A stretch of 12,199 nucleotides of DNA, taken from contig SLFV01000422.1 in NCBI GenBank assembly GCA_007124075.1, forward strand, positions 1-12,199. Direction: 5' to 3'. Positions 1 to 7,062 of the stretch are shown piece after piece (within the stretch, counting starts at the first letter, position 1; every line of letters starts with the position of its first letter). The translations under genes and the position numbers were made by a program. The stretch is from Roseimaritima sp. Lineage in GTDB: Bacteria; Planctomycetota; Planctomycetia; Pirellulales; Pirellulaceae. The notes under the pieces were generated by a model that was not told the origin of the DNA, did not search any database, and saw only the letters and a program-made list of their open reading frames with translations.

Positions 1-227
1 ATGAGGGCGGTGACGTCCACCGTCACACCGTCCTCCCGCATCAAAACCGCAATAAAAGCCTGGAAATCGCGTGCGGAATCGAGCACCACCTCCGGGGGAT
101 ACGCAAGAACACGCTTGCTTTCAGACTGCGACCCTGAAACCGGCAATGGGTCTGCAAAACTGGCGGACGTCAACAAGCCAGCACAAAAAAAAGCGACACT
201 GGTAAAAAGAGCTATTTTTCGCAACAT
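1..227 (-). CDS. N-terminus of a secreted protein, probably a planctomycete DUF1549/DUF1553-type protein (partial)
   Basis: Reading the minus strand from an ATG at 225-227 gives 75 codons that run off the left edge. Residues 1-25 form a clear Sec signal peptide: basic MLRK, then a hydrophobic core, then a probable cleavage site after SASFA. The mature start includes YPPEVVLDSARDFQAF and then a segment ending GVTVDVTA. That pattern (strand, 'DG..VDVT') resembles the bacterial Ig-like domain that often precedes DUF1549 and DUF1553 in planctomycete cytochrome-c-type proteins. Those proteins are also frequent neighbours of DUF1501 and PPC genes, as here, where it is third in the cluster. No strong Shine-Dalgarno is visible, so it may depend on upstream translation. 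Only the leader and the first strands are seen, so the family call rests mostly on context and could be wrong. The secreted-protein call is firm. Confidence 0.6.
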   Translation of the reverse strand, partial: MLRKIALFTSVAFFCAGLLTSASFADPLPVSGSQSESKRVLAYPPEVVLDSARDFQAFIAVLMREDGVTVDVTAL

Positions 228-316
228 TGTGATTCTTGCTAACTTATAAGAGGCAGGAAATCGGGTGGGTTAATCGTTGGTAGATGATGAGGCTGTTGTC
301 GCAAGGGGGTCTGCGA

Positions 317-2752
317 TCACGATTCATCCCCCAGCTTGGCTTTACGCAATTGCTCCAATCGGCTAAGCGGGCGCTCCTTCGGTGGCTCTTTAGCAGCCTT
401 TTTTTCCGCCTTCGGTTCCTTTTCTTCAGCTGTTTTCGTTTCCGTAGGCAACGGGACATCAACGCGTAACTCCGCCGTCCCTTGCGTCTGCTTAATTACG
501 CCTTTGTCATTACGCACGTAAGCTCGAACATTGATGGTTTTGTGGGCGCCCGGTCGTGCATCTTTAGCCACAACAATTGGAAAGGCGACCTGCTCGGTTT
601 CGGCGGTGATAGGCTGTTTCGGTTCGGGACAGGTAACGCCAGCCGGCAAACCCACTAGTTCCAACTCCGCTTCGCCGTCGAATTCACGTGTGACCTCAAC
701 CCCGACCATGACAACACCATCCGATCCCTGCTCCGCAGCCGATTTCGGGAATTCAAACTTGAAGATCGATTCTTCCACCTCCACGAATACAGGCTGGGAT
801 GTGATCCGAACCGCCCCATTGTCGGAGCTAGTCGTTGCGATGATGAACATCGGCCATTGACCCGTTGCTGCCGAGCCGTTGGCAGTCATAGGTATCGTGA
901 CCTCGGTCGCATCTTTCTGAAACTTGCGGCTGTTATTGACCGAGATCCCGGGAGGGTTGTACAAACTGACCAGCGAGATGTCGGCCTCGAAGCCTTCCTG
1001 GCGATCGACGCTCACGACCAATTCCATCGAGCCATTTCGAACAATAGGAACCTGAGGTTCTTCGATCTTCAGATTGAACGGGACCGGGTCGGCCACGGAA
1101 ACCGCAAAACGATCGGTTTCCCAATTCCAAATTGGCCTTCGGTTTCGACCCAACACTAGTTTGTGCAGTTGAGTAAAAACACTTGGAACGTTGGCATACT
1201 TTTCGTTTGCGGGGACCGCGATCAAACGGGCCAGTGATTGCGCGGATGGCGTTTCATCGGGACAGGACAGCACGACAGGAACGGTCGACCGGTCGGCCCG
1301 CATCGGGAAAGTCGTTGCCGTGACCCCCTCTGGCAAGTCCAGTAATTCCAGGTTCAATTCGTCACTGAATTCCTTTCTAGTAGCGTTGACCATCACCGCC
1401 ATCTGTCCGCCACGCGGCACTGGTAACACCACCGCCTGGTCACGGTCAAGTTCAGCCAATCCCAGGGCGATGGTAGGGGTGGCTTTCGTTACCTCCAAGC
1501 GGTACACGAACTCGGGACCACCTTGCCCCAGTTGATCGTTAATCCGAATCACGTGACGTCCGTCGGCAGCGACGGTGAATTCACAGAAACTGTCGGGATT
1601 GTTTCCCGTGTCGTCATTCCCAGTGATCCTACGCGAATCTGGACCGTAGACATTGACAACACTGTCGAGTGGTGAACGAATTGTCGTGCGAGCGTACATC
1701 TGGACTCGGTATTTTTCGCCCTTCTTGGCCTCAAAAGCAAAACAATCGACGTCCCCATCGGAACCAATCGCTCCGGACAATGCTGCGGGCACCTCGACTT
1801 CGGTTGCCGCCTTTAGTTCATTGTTTGGCTCCTGCTCCAGCACCACGGGCAGGTTGGTTACCCGAATATAATTCGGCGAGGGAGAGACCCCATTTTCGTC
1901 TTCCGTAATCGCTGGAAAACGCTCATCTGCCTCGCTGGGCAATTGAATCTCCGCCTTCTTGATGCTTCCATCGATGAAAACCAAATCAGCCACCAACATT
2001 TCCCCTGGCTGTCCTCCGGGGGGCATCACCGCGACGGGCCGTGGGAACGTGCCAACGTGGACGCGATAGATCGCAGCGTCATTGCCACCAAAGGACGCAT
2101 CCCGAACCAGAACGTAGTAAGTCCCGTCTTCCTCTGCCGTGTACGAACACAGGCCATCCTGCTGCAGCAGAGGAATATCATCTTGGCTTGATTTCTCAAA
2201 ACGCCCCGCATCTAGGATCGCGACATAAGGGTCTAGGAACGTGTTGTTTTGGCTGCTCGCCAAACGGGTTCCCTCAACCTCAACGACCAGCGTTTCTCCA
2301 GCTTTCAAGTCGACCGCGAAGAAATCCTGATCTTCATTCTTGATAACCCCTTCGATCGTGGTATTCAGATCAATCTTCTGCGCCGTCTCCAAATCATCAT
2401 TTGGTTCAACTTCGGCTACGACAGGCATCGCGCCAACGCCAAGCAGACGCAAATTCGAAACGCCTGTGTCGGTAACGACTTGCAGCGGATACAGGCCCGG
2501 AGCGAGGTCGTTTGCGACCGACAACGTCACCTCGACTTTGCCGTTGTCAACCGGCGCAACCTCTGTGATTTCTATTCCGGGCGAACCCGACAATACCGCG
2601 CGACTGTCACGCAGGCGGCTTCCGAGTACCGTGACCTTTGTGGTCTGGCCTCTTTGCACGCCGAGTGGTTGAAACTTGCTAATTACGGGCTGGGCCGCGA
2701 ACGCAAGCGTTTGCCCTAACAGGATAGCCGCCAAGCAAAACAAGGATCTCAT
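317..2752 (-). CDS. Secreted protein with two PPC (pre-peptidase C-terminal) domains and an N-terminal TIG/Ig-like domain
   Basis: This 811-residue protein has a Sec signal peptide (residues 1-19, cleavage near LAFA). An IPT/TIG-like beta domain follows at about 22-105 ('ISKFQPLGVQRGQ..KVTVLGSRL'). Two PPC domains come next, each opened by the typical acidic motif: EVEPNDD at 114-120 and EQEPNNE at 306-312. Each carries the 'D.D.F.F....GE' and 'DDTG..PDS...F...DG.Y/H' style signatures. About 350 further residues look like repeated beta-sandwich segments. The last ~43 residues form a Lys/Glu/Pro-rich charged tail. PPC domains are non-catalytic beta-sandwiches of secreted proteins; here no protease domain is present. 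A GTG two codons upstream (2756-2758) is possible, but the ATG at 2752 has GGAG exactly 7 bases upstream. It lies 69 bases after the DUF1501 gene and probably shares its transcript. The exact role is unknown. Confidence 0.88.
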   Translation of the reverse strand: MRSLFCLAAILLGQTLAFAAQPVISKFQPLGVQRGQTTKVTVLGSRLRDSRAVLSGSPGIEITEVAPVDNGKVEVTLSVANDLAPGLYPLQVVTDTGVSNLRLLGVGAMPVVAEVEPNDDLETAQKIDLNTTIEGVIKNEDQDFFAVDLKAGETLVVEVEGTRLASSQNNTFLDPYVAILDAGRFEKSSQDDIPLLQQDGLCSYTAEEDGTYYVLVRDASFGGNDAAIYRVHVGTFPRPVAVMPPGGQPGEMLVADLVFIDGSIKKAEIQLPSEADERFPAITEDENGVSPSPNYIRVTNLPVVLEQEPNNELKAATEVEVPAALSGAIGSDGDVDCFAFEAKKGEKYRVQMYARTTIRSPLDSVVNVYGPDSRRITGNDDTGNNPDSFCEFTVAADGRHVIRINDQLGQGGPEFVYRLEVTKATPTIALGLAELDRDQAVVLPVPRGGQMAVMVNATRKEFSDELNLELLDLPEGVTATTFPMRADRSTVPVVLSCPDETPSAQSLARLIAVPANEKYANVPSVFTQLHKLVLGRNRRPIWNWETDRFAVSVADPVPFNLKIEEPQVPIVRNGSMELVVSVDRQEGFEADISLVSLYNPPGISVNNSRKFQKDATEVTIPMTANGSAATGQWPMFIIATTSSDNGAVRITSQPVFVEVEESIFKFEFPKSAAEQGSDGVVMVGVEVTREFDGEAELELVGLPAGVTCPEPKQPITAETEQVAFPIVVAKDARPGAHKTINVRAYVRNDKGVIKQTQGTAELRVDVPLPTETKTAEEKEPKAEKKAAKEPPKERPLSRLEQLRKAKLGDES

Positions 2753-2759
2753 CAACACA

Positions 2760-2763
2760 CTCC
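2760..2763 (-). promoter_or_regulatory. Ribosome-binding site that decides the start of the PPC protein
   Basis: On the minus strand GGAG is followed by 7 bases and then ATG (2752). The upstream in-frame GTG at 2758 would sit one base from the same GGAG, which is too close. The ATG is therefore preferred. Confidence 0.65.
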
Positions 2764-2821
2764 GTAAAACGCAAAGTCAGAAAGCAGTCGGGGACGCCAT
2801 GGATCAGACACGAGAAACAAA

Positions 2822-4129
2822 TCAGGTCAAGATGTCGGTAACCACCTTGCCGCCATCGACAATTTCGATCGGCCGGTCACCAGGAGCCATCAACTCCTTA
2901 TCCGCCACAATTCCTAGCTGATGATAGATCGTGGTTGCTAGATCTTCGTGGGAGACAGGGTTTTCCTCTGGCTCCGATGCCGTGGAGTTAGAGGCCCCGT
3001 AGACCAACCCTCCCTTTACGCCACCGCCGGCCAGCATGACGCTAAACACCTTTGCCCAGTGATCGCGTCCAGCATCTTTGTTAATCTTTGGCGTCCGTCC
3101 GAACTCGGTCGTCAGCACAACCATCGTGTCATCCAGCATGCCCCGGTCGGACAAATCATCCAACAAAGCAGCAAGCGCGCGATCCAACGCAGGCATGGTC
3201 CGCTTGATGCCGGAGGTGATATTCTGATGCATATCCCAGCCACCGTAGGTCAAAGTAACAAACCGAACCCCTGATTCGACCAATCGGCGAGCCATCAGCA
3301 TCCGCTGCCCCGCTTGATCGCGACCGTAGCGATCACGGGTCTTTGCGTCTTCTGCTTCGATATTGAATGCTTCGCGAGCATTAGGTGAATCCAGCAAACT
3401 GTAAGCACGCTCATAAAACGTCCCCATCGCCGCAACGTTGTCCGCGTTCGCAAACGACGTGAAGCGTTGATTGACCGCCTCCAAGGCCATTCTGCGGCGA
3501 TGGAACCGCTCAGCATCCACCCCTCCGGCCAGATCAAGATCCCGGACCTTGAAACCGGAACTGCTGGGATCGGCTCCGAGCGAGAACGGATTGAAAGAAC
3601 TACTCAAATACCCACTACCAGCGAACTCATTCGGCATGTTCGGAACGCACACATAAGGGGGCAGGTCGTTGCGAGGGCCCAGTTCGTGACTGACCACACT
3701 GCCGATGCTTGGGAACACCAACGCCGGGCTAGGCTTGTAGCCGGTGAACATGTTGTGCGTTCCACGCTCATGAGCGGCCTCCCCGTGCGACAGGGATCGA
3801 ATGACCGTGAACTTGTCGGCCCGCTTGGCGAGTTCCGGAATCGACTCCGAAAACACCTCGCCTGTATTCGTCTTGACTGTCCCCATCTCGCCACGGTATT
3901 CCAGTGGACTGTAGGGCTTGGGATCGAATGACTCCTGCTGCGCCATCCCGCCAGGCAAGAAGATGTTAATGACGCCTTTCGCCTTCGCCTCCATTAAGTC
4001 GTAATGCTTGATTTCCGCCTGAGCCTCTTGGATCATGAAGTAATCCGCAAGGGTTAAGCCGATCCCGCCAACCGCGCCAGCGGCGAGAAAATTTCTACGA
4101 CTCAAAGCATTTCCGGAGCAGCGATACAT
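2822..4129 (-). CDS. DUF1501 family exported protein with twin-arginine leader
   Basis: The 435-residue product starts with a Tat-type leader: S-R-R-N-F-L at 10-15, a glycine/alanine hydrophobic stretch, and an AQA cleavage site at about residue 38. The DUF1501 landmarks follow in order: a GG....SFDPKP segment (60-72), SHGEAAHERGTHNM (114-127), GGWDMH (296-301), TEFGRTP (341-347) and GRDHW (354-358). DUF1501 proteins are related by fold to the sulfatase/alkaline phosphatase superfamily, and the conserved Asp/His/Glu positions suggest metal binding. No substrate is known. Length matches the usual 400-480 residues, so the gene looks intact. The ATG has GGGAG 7 bases upstream. It is the first gene of the minus-strand cluster. 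Tat export fits a protein that folds, perhaps with its metal, before leaving the cytoplasm and is then used beside the Sec-exported PPC protein and third protein. Confidence 0.92.
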   Translation of the reverse strand: MYRCSGNALSRRNFLAAGAVGGIGLTLADYFMIQEAQAEIKHYDLMEAKAKGVINIFLPGGMAQQESFDPKPYSPLEYRGEMGTVKTNTGEVFSESIPELAKRADKFTVIRSLSHGEAAHERGTHNMFTGYKPSPALVFPSIGSVVSHELGPRNDLPPYVCVPNMPNEFAGSGYLSSSFNPFSLGADPSSSGFKVRDLDLAGGVDAERFHRRRMALEAVNQRFTSFANADNVAAMGTFYERAYSLLDSPNAREAFNIEAEDAKTRDRYGRDQAGQRMLMARRLVESGVRFVTLTYGGWDMHQNITSGIKRTMPALDRALAALLDDLSDRGMLDDTMVVLTTEFGRTPKINKDAGRDHWAKVFSVMLAGGGVKGGLVYGASNSTASEPEENPVSHEDLATTIYHQLGIVADKELMAPGDRPIEIVDGGKVVTDILT

Positions 4130-4157
4130 TGTGAAACTCCCGTACAGGAAAGAAATG

Positions 4158-4182
4158 AGCAGTGGTGAAACGCACCGCTGCT
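4158..4182 (-). repeat. Hairpin in the leader of the DUF1501 mRNA
   Basis: The arms AGCAG.GGTG and CACC.CTGCT pair over 10 positions around a 5-base loop. On the plus strand the single irregular position is a T-G pair; on the minus strand (the mRNA) it is a C-A mismatch. It lies 28 bases before the DUF1501 start and 16 bases from its GGGAG, so it would be transcribed with that gene. No T-tract follows, so it is not a classical terminator. Confidence 0.45.
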
Positions 4183-4187
4183 ACACG

Positions 4188-4204
4188 GATTCAATTATCG
4201 AATC
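4188..4204. repeat. Short inverted repeat GATTC-N7-GAATC
   Basis: Five-base arms GATTC (4188-4192) and GAATC (4200-4204) flank an A/T-rich centre containing GATAAT on the minus strand. It sits about 60 bases before the DUF1501 start, where a promoter or operator would be expected. The arms are short enough to occur by chance. Confidence 0.3.
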
Positions 4205-4284
4205 GCCTGTCTCCAGGTGATTCACTTAATAACAAGCCACGGGCTTGAATTGTTCGCGGAAGGCAGGAAAGCGGAGGGACTAAA

Positions 4285-4323
4285 GGCTCTTAGAGCCGGT
4301 TGGTGGGATTCTAACCACCGACC
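4285..4323. repeat. Double stem element: palindrome plus adjacent 9-bp hairpin
   Basis: GGCTCT-T-AGAGCC (4285-4297) is a perfect palindrome with a one-base centre. It is immediately followed by GGTTGGTGG (4298-4306) pairing with CCACCGACC (4315-4323) across an 8-base loop, with one T-G pair. The loop base run TCTAA is complementary to TTAGA inside the palindrome, so the two elements could also pair with each other. There is no T-run on either side. It may be a structured leader RNA, an operator or a small RNA; the sequence alone does not decide. Confidence 0.45.
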
Positions 4324-4336
4324 ACTTTGGAAACTA

Positions 4337-4356
4337 TCCGGTTTGTTCCGGTTTGT
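4337..4356. repeat. Perfect 10-bp tandem direct repeat, two copies
   Basis: TCCGGTTTGT occurs twice head to tail (4337-4346 and 4347-4356), about 14 bases after the double-stem element. A period of 10 bp places both copies on the same face of the helix, a common arrangement for cooperative binding by a transcription factor. No regulator gene is present in the window to match it. Confidence 0.5.
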
Positions 4357-4589
4357 CAAGCATATTGCGATCAAGTAAATATCAATTGCTCGGTGAAAAA
4401 TCGTGCTGATCTTCTTATCAAATAAAATCGCGAGAACAGGGTTGGTTGTACCCGCAAAAACTGAAAAAAAAACGATATCTTCGAAATCTTCTTGTTCGGC
4501 GTTATCCGCGACCGCATTTCGAGCTCCCTGAAAGATGCTGCATCGCTCAGGTAACCTTCGGGAATTTCCTGGGATCCGGGCCTGCTCGC

Positions 4590-4652
4590 CCCTTGTTCGT
4601 GCGGTCTTTTCTGGCAGACTTAACTGTACCGTCTGACCCTTGTTGCGTGCGG
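4590..4652. repeat. Spaced direct repeat upstream of the tmk-holB operon
   Basis: CCCTTGTTCGTGCGG (4590-4604) and CCCTTGTTGCGTGCGG (4637-4652) differ by one inserted G and start 47 bases apart. A second shared word, CGGGAATTTC, occurs at 4559-4568 and 4650-4659, the latter running directly on from the second copy. They lie 110-200 bases before the first plus-strand gene and could be a duplicated operator or the remains of a local duplication. Confidence 0.4.
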
Positions 4653-4763
4653 GAATTTCGGGCGAGGCATCTAACCGAGCGGGTTTCCAGCCGTTTTGAA
4701 GCCCGAATGCGTACCACAACTAAAAATCGTTGATGCACCTCAACTTGTCCCGCTAGGACCCTT

Positions 4764-5354
4764 GTGAGCATGCAGATTCTTGCTGAACAGCCGCTGATCA
4801 CCTCTTTGGCCTTAGCCGCTTTGGGATTTGGTTGCCTGTATGGTTGGCTGCAGACGGGAAAGCGAGCAGCAGCGATCCTGGGGATTGTTTTCCTGCTTTG
4901 CATACCGCCAGCGATCTGGCTGGCCCATTATTGGCAAACCGATCGAGAACAGGTGATCCAGATGATCAACCAGACCGCTGCGGCTCTTTCGGATAATGAT
5001 GTCACTCGAGCCATTAGCGTGATTGATCCTGCCATTCCCGCCCTGCGCGCGCAGGCGGAAAATGAGCTTGCGCGATACGAATTCAAGTGGGTCTCCATCG
5101 GCCAATTTCGTTCGATTGTGTTCGTCGATGCCGCCGACCCACCGGAGGCATTGGTGGATGTAACGGCCAATGCAGTATTGGCATCACGAGCGCATGGTTT
5201 TGGGGAAACGCGGATTTCGCGTCGAGTCATTTTTCGCTGCCGAAAGTACAGGGAACGCTGGTTTGTTTCGGAGTACACCCATCTGCCGGTGATCGGAGGG
5301 CCTGACGGCTACACGCCGCAGGGCGAACTTTTGCAGAGGTTCCGTGAACGCTAA
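4764..5354 (+). CDS. Membrane-anchored protein with NTF2-like soluble domain, unknown function
   Basis: The product has 196 residues. The first ~55 contain two hydrophobic segments (about 10-27 and 34-54) separated by a short basic loop (QTGKR), so the N-terminus would form a two-helix membrane hairpin. The rest (57-196) is soluble: an initial helix with alternating acidic residues, then strands such as FKWVSIGQF, ALVDVTANAVL, RRVIFRCRKYRERWFVSEY. That order resembles the NTF2/SnoaL fold, but I see no catalytic signature. The GTG start at 4764 is chosen because AGGA ends 5 bases before it; an ATG two codons later is 11 bases from the same site. The gene ends 2 bases before tmk, so the two are surely co-transcribed. 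It could scaffold or sense something at the membrane; no function can be assigned. Confidence 0.8.
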   Translation: MSMQILAEQPLITSLALAALGFGCLYGWLQTGKRAAAILGIVFLLCIPPAIWLAHYWQTDREQVIQMINQTAAALSDNDVTRAISVIDPAIPALRAQAENELARYEFKWVSIGQFRSIVFVDAADPPEALVDVTANAVLASRAHGFGETRISRRVIFRCRKYRERWFVSEYTHLPVIGGPDGYTPQGELLQRFRER

Positions 5355-5356
5355 TC

Positions 5357-5989
5357 ATGTTTATAGCCTTGGATGGAATTGACGGAGCAGGGAAATCGAC
5401 GCAGATCGCACTGTTGACACGTTGGTTGACCGATCAGGGGGAGCAAGTCATTTCGCTTCGCGACCCCGGCAGCACCGCGACCGGCGAGGCGATCCGCCAG
5501 ATTTTACTGGACAGCCAGTTGCAGATGCACCGTCGTTGCGAGGCTTTGCTATACATGGCGGCTCGGAGCCAATTGGTCGAAGAACGTATCCGCCCAGCGC
5601 TTGCCGAGGGAAAAACGGTTGTTTCTGATCGTTTTCTGCTGGCCAACGTTGTCTATCAGAGCGTGGGCAAAGCGGTTGATGCCGACCTGTTGTGGCGATT
5701 AGGGGAAATTGCGACCGCCCGTCTGCAGCCTGACCTTACCCTTCTGTTGGATCTACCGGCCGGTGAAGCGGTTAAACGCCAGCGCAACCCGCCCGACCGG
5801 GTGGAGTCTCGCGGTCAAGCATACATGGAACAGGTCCGCCAAGCCTTTTTGTTGCAGTTGCCAGCGGCCAGTCCGCAGACGGCGGTTATTGATGCATCGC
5901 AAAGTGTGGCTTCGATGCACACGGCGATTGTCCAACAGGTTCAACGGGTGCGTCATGCCCACCTTCAGCAACCCCCGGATCCAGGTTGA
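5357..5989 (+). CDS. tmk: Thymidylate kinase (dTMP kinase)
   Basis: The enzyme phosphorylates dTMP to dTDP with ATP in the cytoplasm, the step before dTTP. The 210-residue length is normal for the family. Residues 7-15 (GIDGAGKST) are the P-loop, DRF at 91-93 is the family DR[Y/F/H] motif, LLYMAARSQ at 64-72 matches the dTMP-pocket helix, PDLT at 125-128 precedes the LDLPAGEAVKRQ strand-helix, and RNPPDRVES at 143-151 is the lid. The usual REPGGT motif reads RDPGST (35-40), with Glu to Asp and Gly to Ser changes; the arginine is kept. It starts 2 bases after the membrane protein stop. Its own stop overlaps a possible TTG for the next gene, although the ATG 8 bases downstream is preferred. Function is assigned with high certainty. 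Confidence 0.95.
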   Translation: MFIALDGIDGAGKSTQIALLTRWLTDQGEQVISLRDPGSTATGEAIRQILLDSQLQMHRRCEALLYMAARSQLVEERIRPALAEGKTVVSDRFLLANVVYQSVGKAVDADLLWRLGEIATARLQPDLTLLLDLPAGEAVKRQRNPPDRVESRGQAYMEQVRQAFLLQLPAASPQTAVIDASQSVASMHTAIVQQVQRVRHAHLQQPPDPG

Positions 5990-5997
5990 TTGTCAGT

Positions 5998-7002
5998 ATG
6001 AATTGGGATCAATGCATCGGACACCGGCGGCAGCGAGCGTGGTTTGCCGCTGCGCTGAACAATCATCGCCTGACGGGTTCGTTCCTCTTCGTTGGGCCGC
6101 CGGGGATTGGCAAGTCCACTTTCGCAACCTTGTTGGCTAAAACCTTATTATGTGACACGCGGCGTGCTGCCGCCTTGGATCCTTGTGGCAGGTGTCCCGC
6201 CTGCGCGCAGGTCGACGCTGACACGCATCCGGATATCCTGCGGGTTGCTAAACCGGGTGAACGCGCCTTCATTCCGGTGGAGTTATTTGTTGGCAAGCAG
6301 GAGGAGCGGATGAAGGTTGGCTTTTGTCGCGACATTCAACTGCGTCCTTTTGCGGGTACGCGGCGTATCGGGATCATCCAGGATGCTGACTATCTGAACG
6401 AAGAGGGTGCCAACTCACTGCTGAAGACACTCGAGGAACCTCCCTTGGGGGCACTGATTATTCTGATTGGTACGACGGCCCAGCGTCAATTACCAACGAT
6501 TCGTTCGCGCTGCCGAACCATTCGTTTTCTGCCCCCCACCGGCGAGGATGCCGCTCGATTGTTGGCTGCCCACGGCGCGGAGAACATTCCCGCGACCGAC
6601 GCTCAGCGCTTGATTGAACGCTGCGAGGGGAACGTTTATCAAGCGATGGATTTGTTGCAGCCTGAGGGGCAAGGGTTCTGCGAACATTTGGAGAAGCTGT
6701 TATCGGCCGAGGTTATCAATGCGGTCACACTGTCAACCTTGGTCAACGACTATGTCACCGCAGCGGGCAAGGATGCGCCGTCACGCCGAAACCGAATGCG
6801 GCAGGTGTTTTCCATTACGCTGGAGTTTTTCCGAAACCGAGTTCGGCAACAACCGTCCGCATCTGAGGGCGTGCAGCCGGAGCTGAATCGTATTAATCGT
6901 TGTTTAACCGCAATGAATCAGGTCGATCGGAACGCGAATCAAGCGACATTGATCGAATCCTGGAGCGCTGACCTTCAACGTGGCAGCGAGGTGTTGTTAT
7001 GA
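5998..7002 (+). CDS. holB: DNA polymerase III delta' subunit (clamp-loader AAA+ protein)
   Basis: Delta' is a stator subunit of the clamp loader that opens the beta ring. The 334-residue product shows Walker A GPPGIGKST (33-41), four zinc-ligand cysteines (C52, C63, C66, C69), the Walker B region DADYLNEEGANSLLKTLEEPP (129-149) and the sensor-1/SRC segment TIRSRC (167-172). A C-terminal helical region follows as in the family. The P-loop has full consensus, unlike E. coli delta', which has lost it. A TTG at 5986 would add four residues and overlap the tmk stop, but the ATG at 5998 gives the typical short lead before the 'GH..Q' helix. Neither start has a good ribosome-binding site, so coupling to tmk translation is likely. 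The tmk-holB order is common in bacteria. It converges with the esterase gene across 60 bases. Confidence 0.93.
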   Translation: MNWDQCIGHRRQRAWFAAALNNHRLTGSFLFVGPPGIGKSTFATLLAKTLLCDTRRAAALDPCGRCPACAQVDADTHPDILRVAKPGERAFIPVELFVGKQEERMKVGFCRDIQLRPFAGTRRIGIIQDADYLNEEGANSLLKTLEEPPLGALIILIGTTAQRQLPTIRSRCRTIRFLPPTGEDAARLLAAHGAENIPATDAQRLIERCEGNVYQAMDLLQPEGQGFCEHLEKLLSAEVINAVTLSTLVNDYVTAAGKDAPSRRNRMRQVFSITLEFFRNRVRQQPSASEGVQPELNRINRCLTAMNQVDRNANQATLIESWSADLQRGSEVLL

Positions 7003-7012
7003 CGCGAACCGG

Positions 7013-7037
7013 GGCCGCGCTGCGTGTTTGGGCGGCC
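7013..7037. terminator. Possible hairpin between convergent genes
   Basis: GGCCGC (7013-7018) pairs perfectly with GCGGCC (7032-7037) across a 13-base loop, in the 60 bases between the holB stop and the stop of the minus-strand esterase. Position suits a shared terminator, but no T-tract follows on either strand and the loop is long. It could equally be chance in GC-rich DNA. Confidence 0.25.
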
Positions 7038-7062
7038 AGTAGCATTTGCGGGCAGTTCTCGA

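Larger units (their letters stand above)
4130..4763. other. Divergent intergenic region with structured and repeated elements, no convincing gene
   Basis: This 634-base stretch separates the DUF1501 cluster (minus) from the tmk-holB operon (plus), so it must hold promoters for both. No clear -35/-10 pair could be assigned. It contains a leader hairpin (4158-4182), a short inverted repeat (4188-4204), a palindrome next to a 9-bp hairpin (4285-4323), a perfect 10-bp tandem repeat (4337-4356), an A/T-rich middle (about 4370-4480) and a direct repeat pair near the plus operon (4590-4604 and 4637-4652). Open frames on either strand here lack a ribosome-binding site, domain signature or plausible composition. 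No tRNA cloverleaf was found. Confidence 0.7.

Noticed and set aside
2753..2758. GTG start two codons upstream of the PPC protein ATG
   Set aside because: It would sit one base from the GGAG motif; the ATG is correctly spaced.
4285..4323. Possible tRNA or T-arm because of the GATTC loop and CCA-like end
   Set aside because: No acceptor, D-arm or anticodon arm of correct size can be folded around it on either strand.
4222..4719. 165-codon open frame on the minus strand in the divergent intergenic region
   Set aside because: No ribosome-binding site, no domain or plausible composition, and it runs through the hairpins and tandem repeat; most likely a chance frame.
7013..7037. Strong rho-independent terminator between holB and the esterase
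   Set aside because: The stem is only 6 bp with a 13-base loop and no T-tract; kept only as a low-confidence hairpin.
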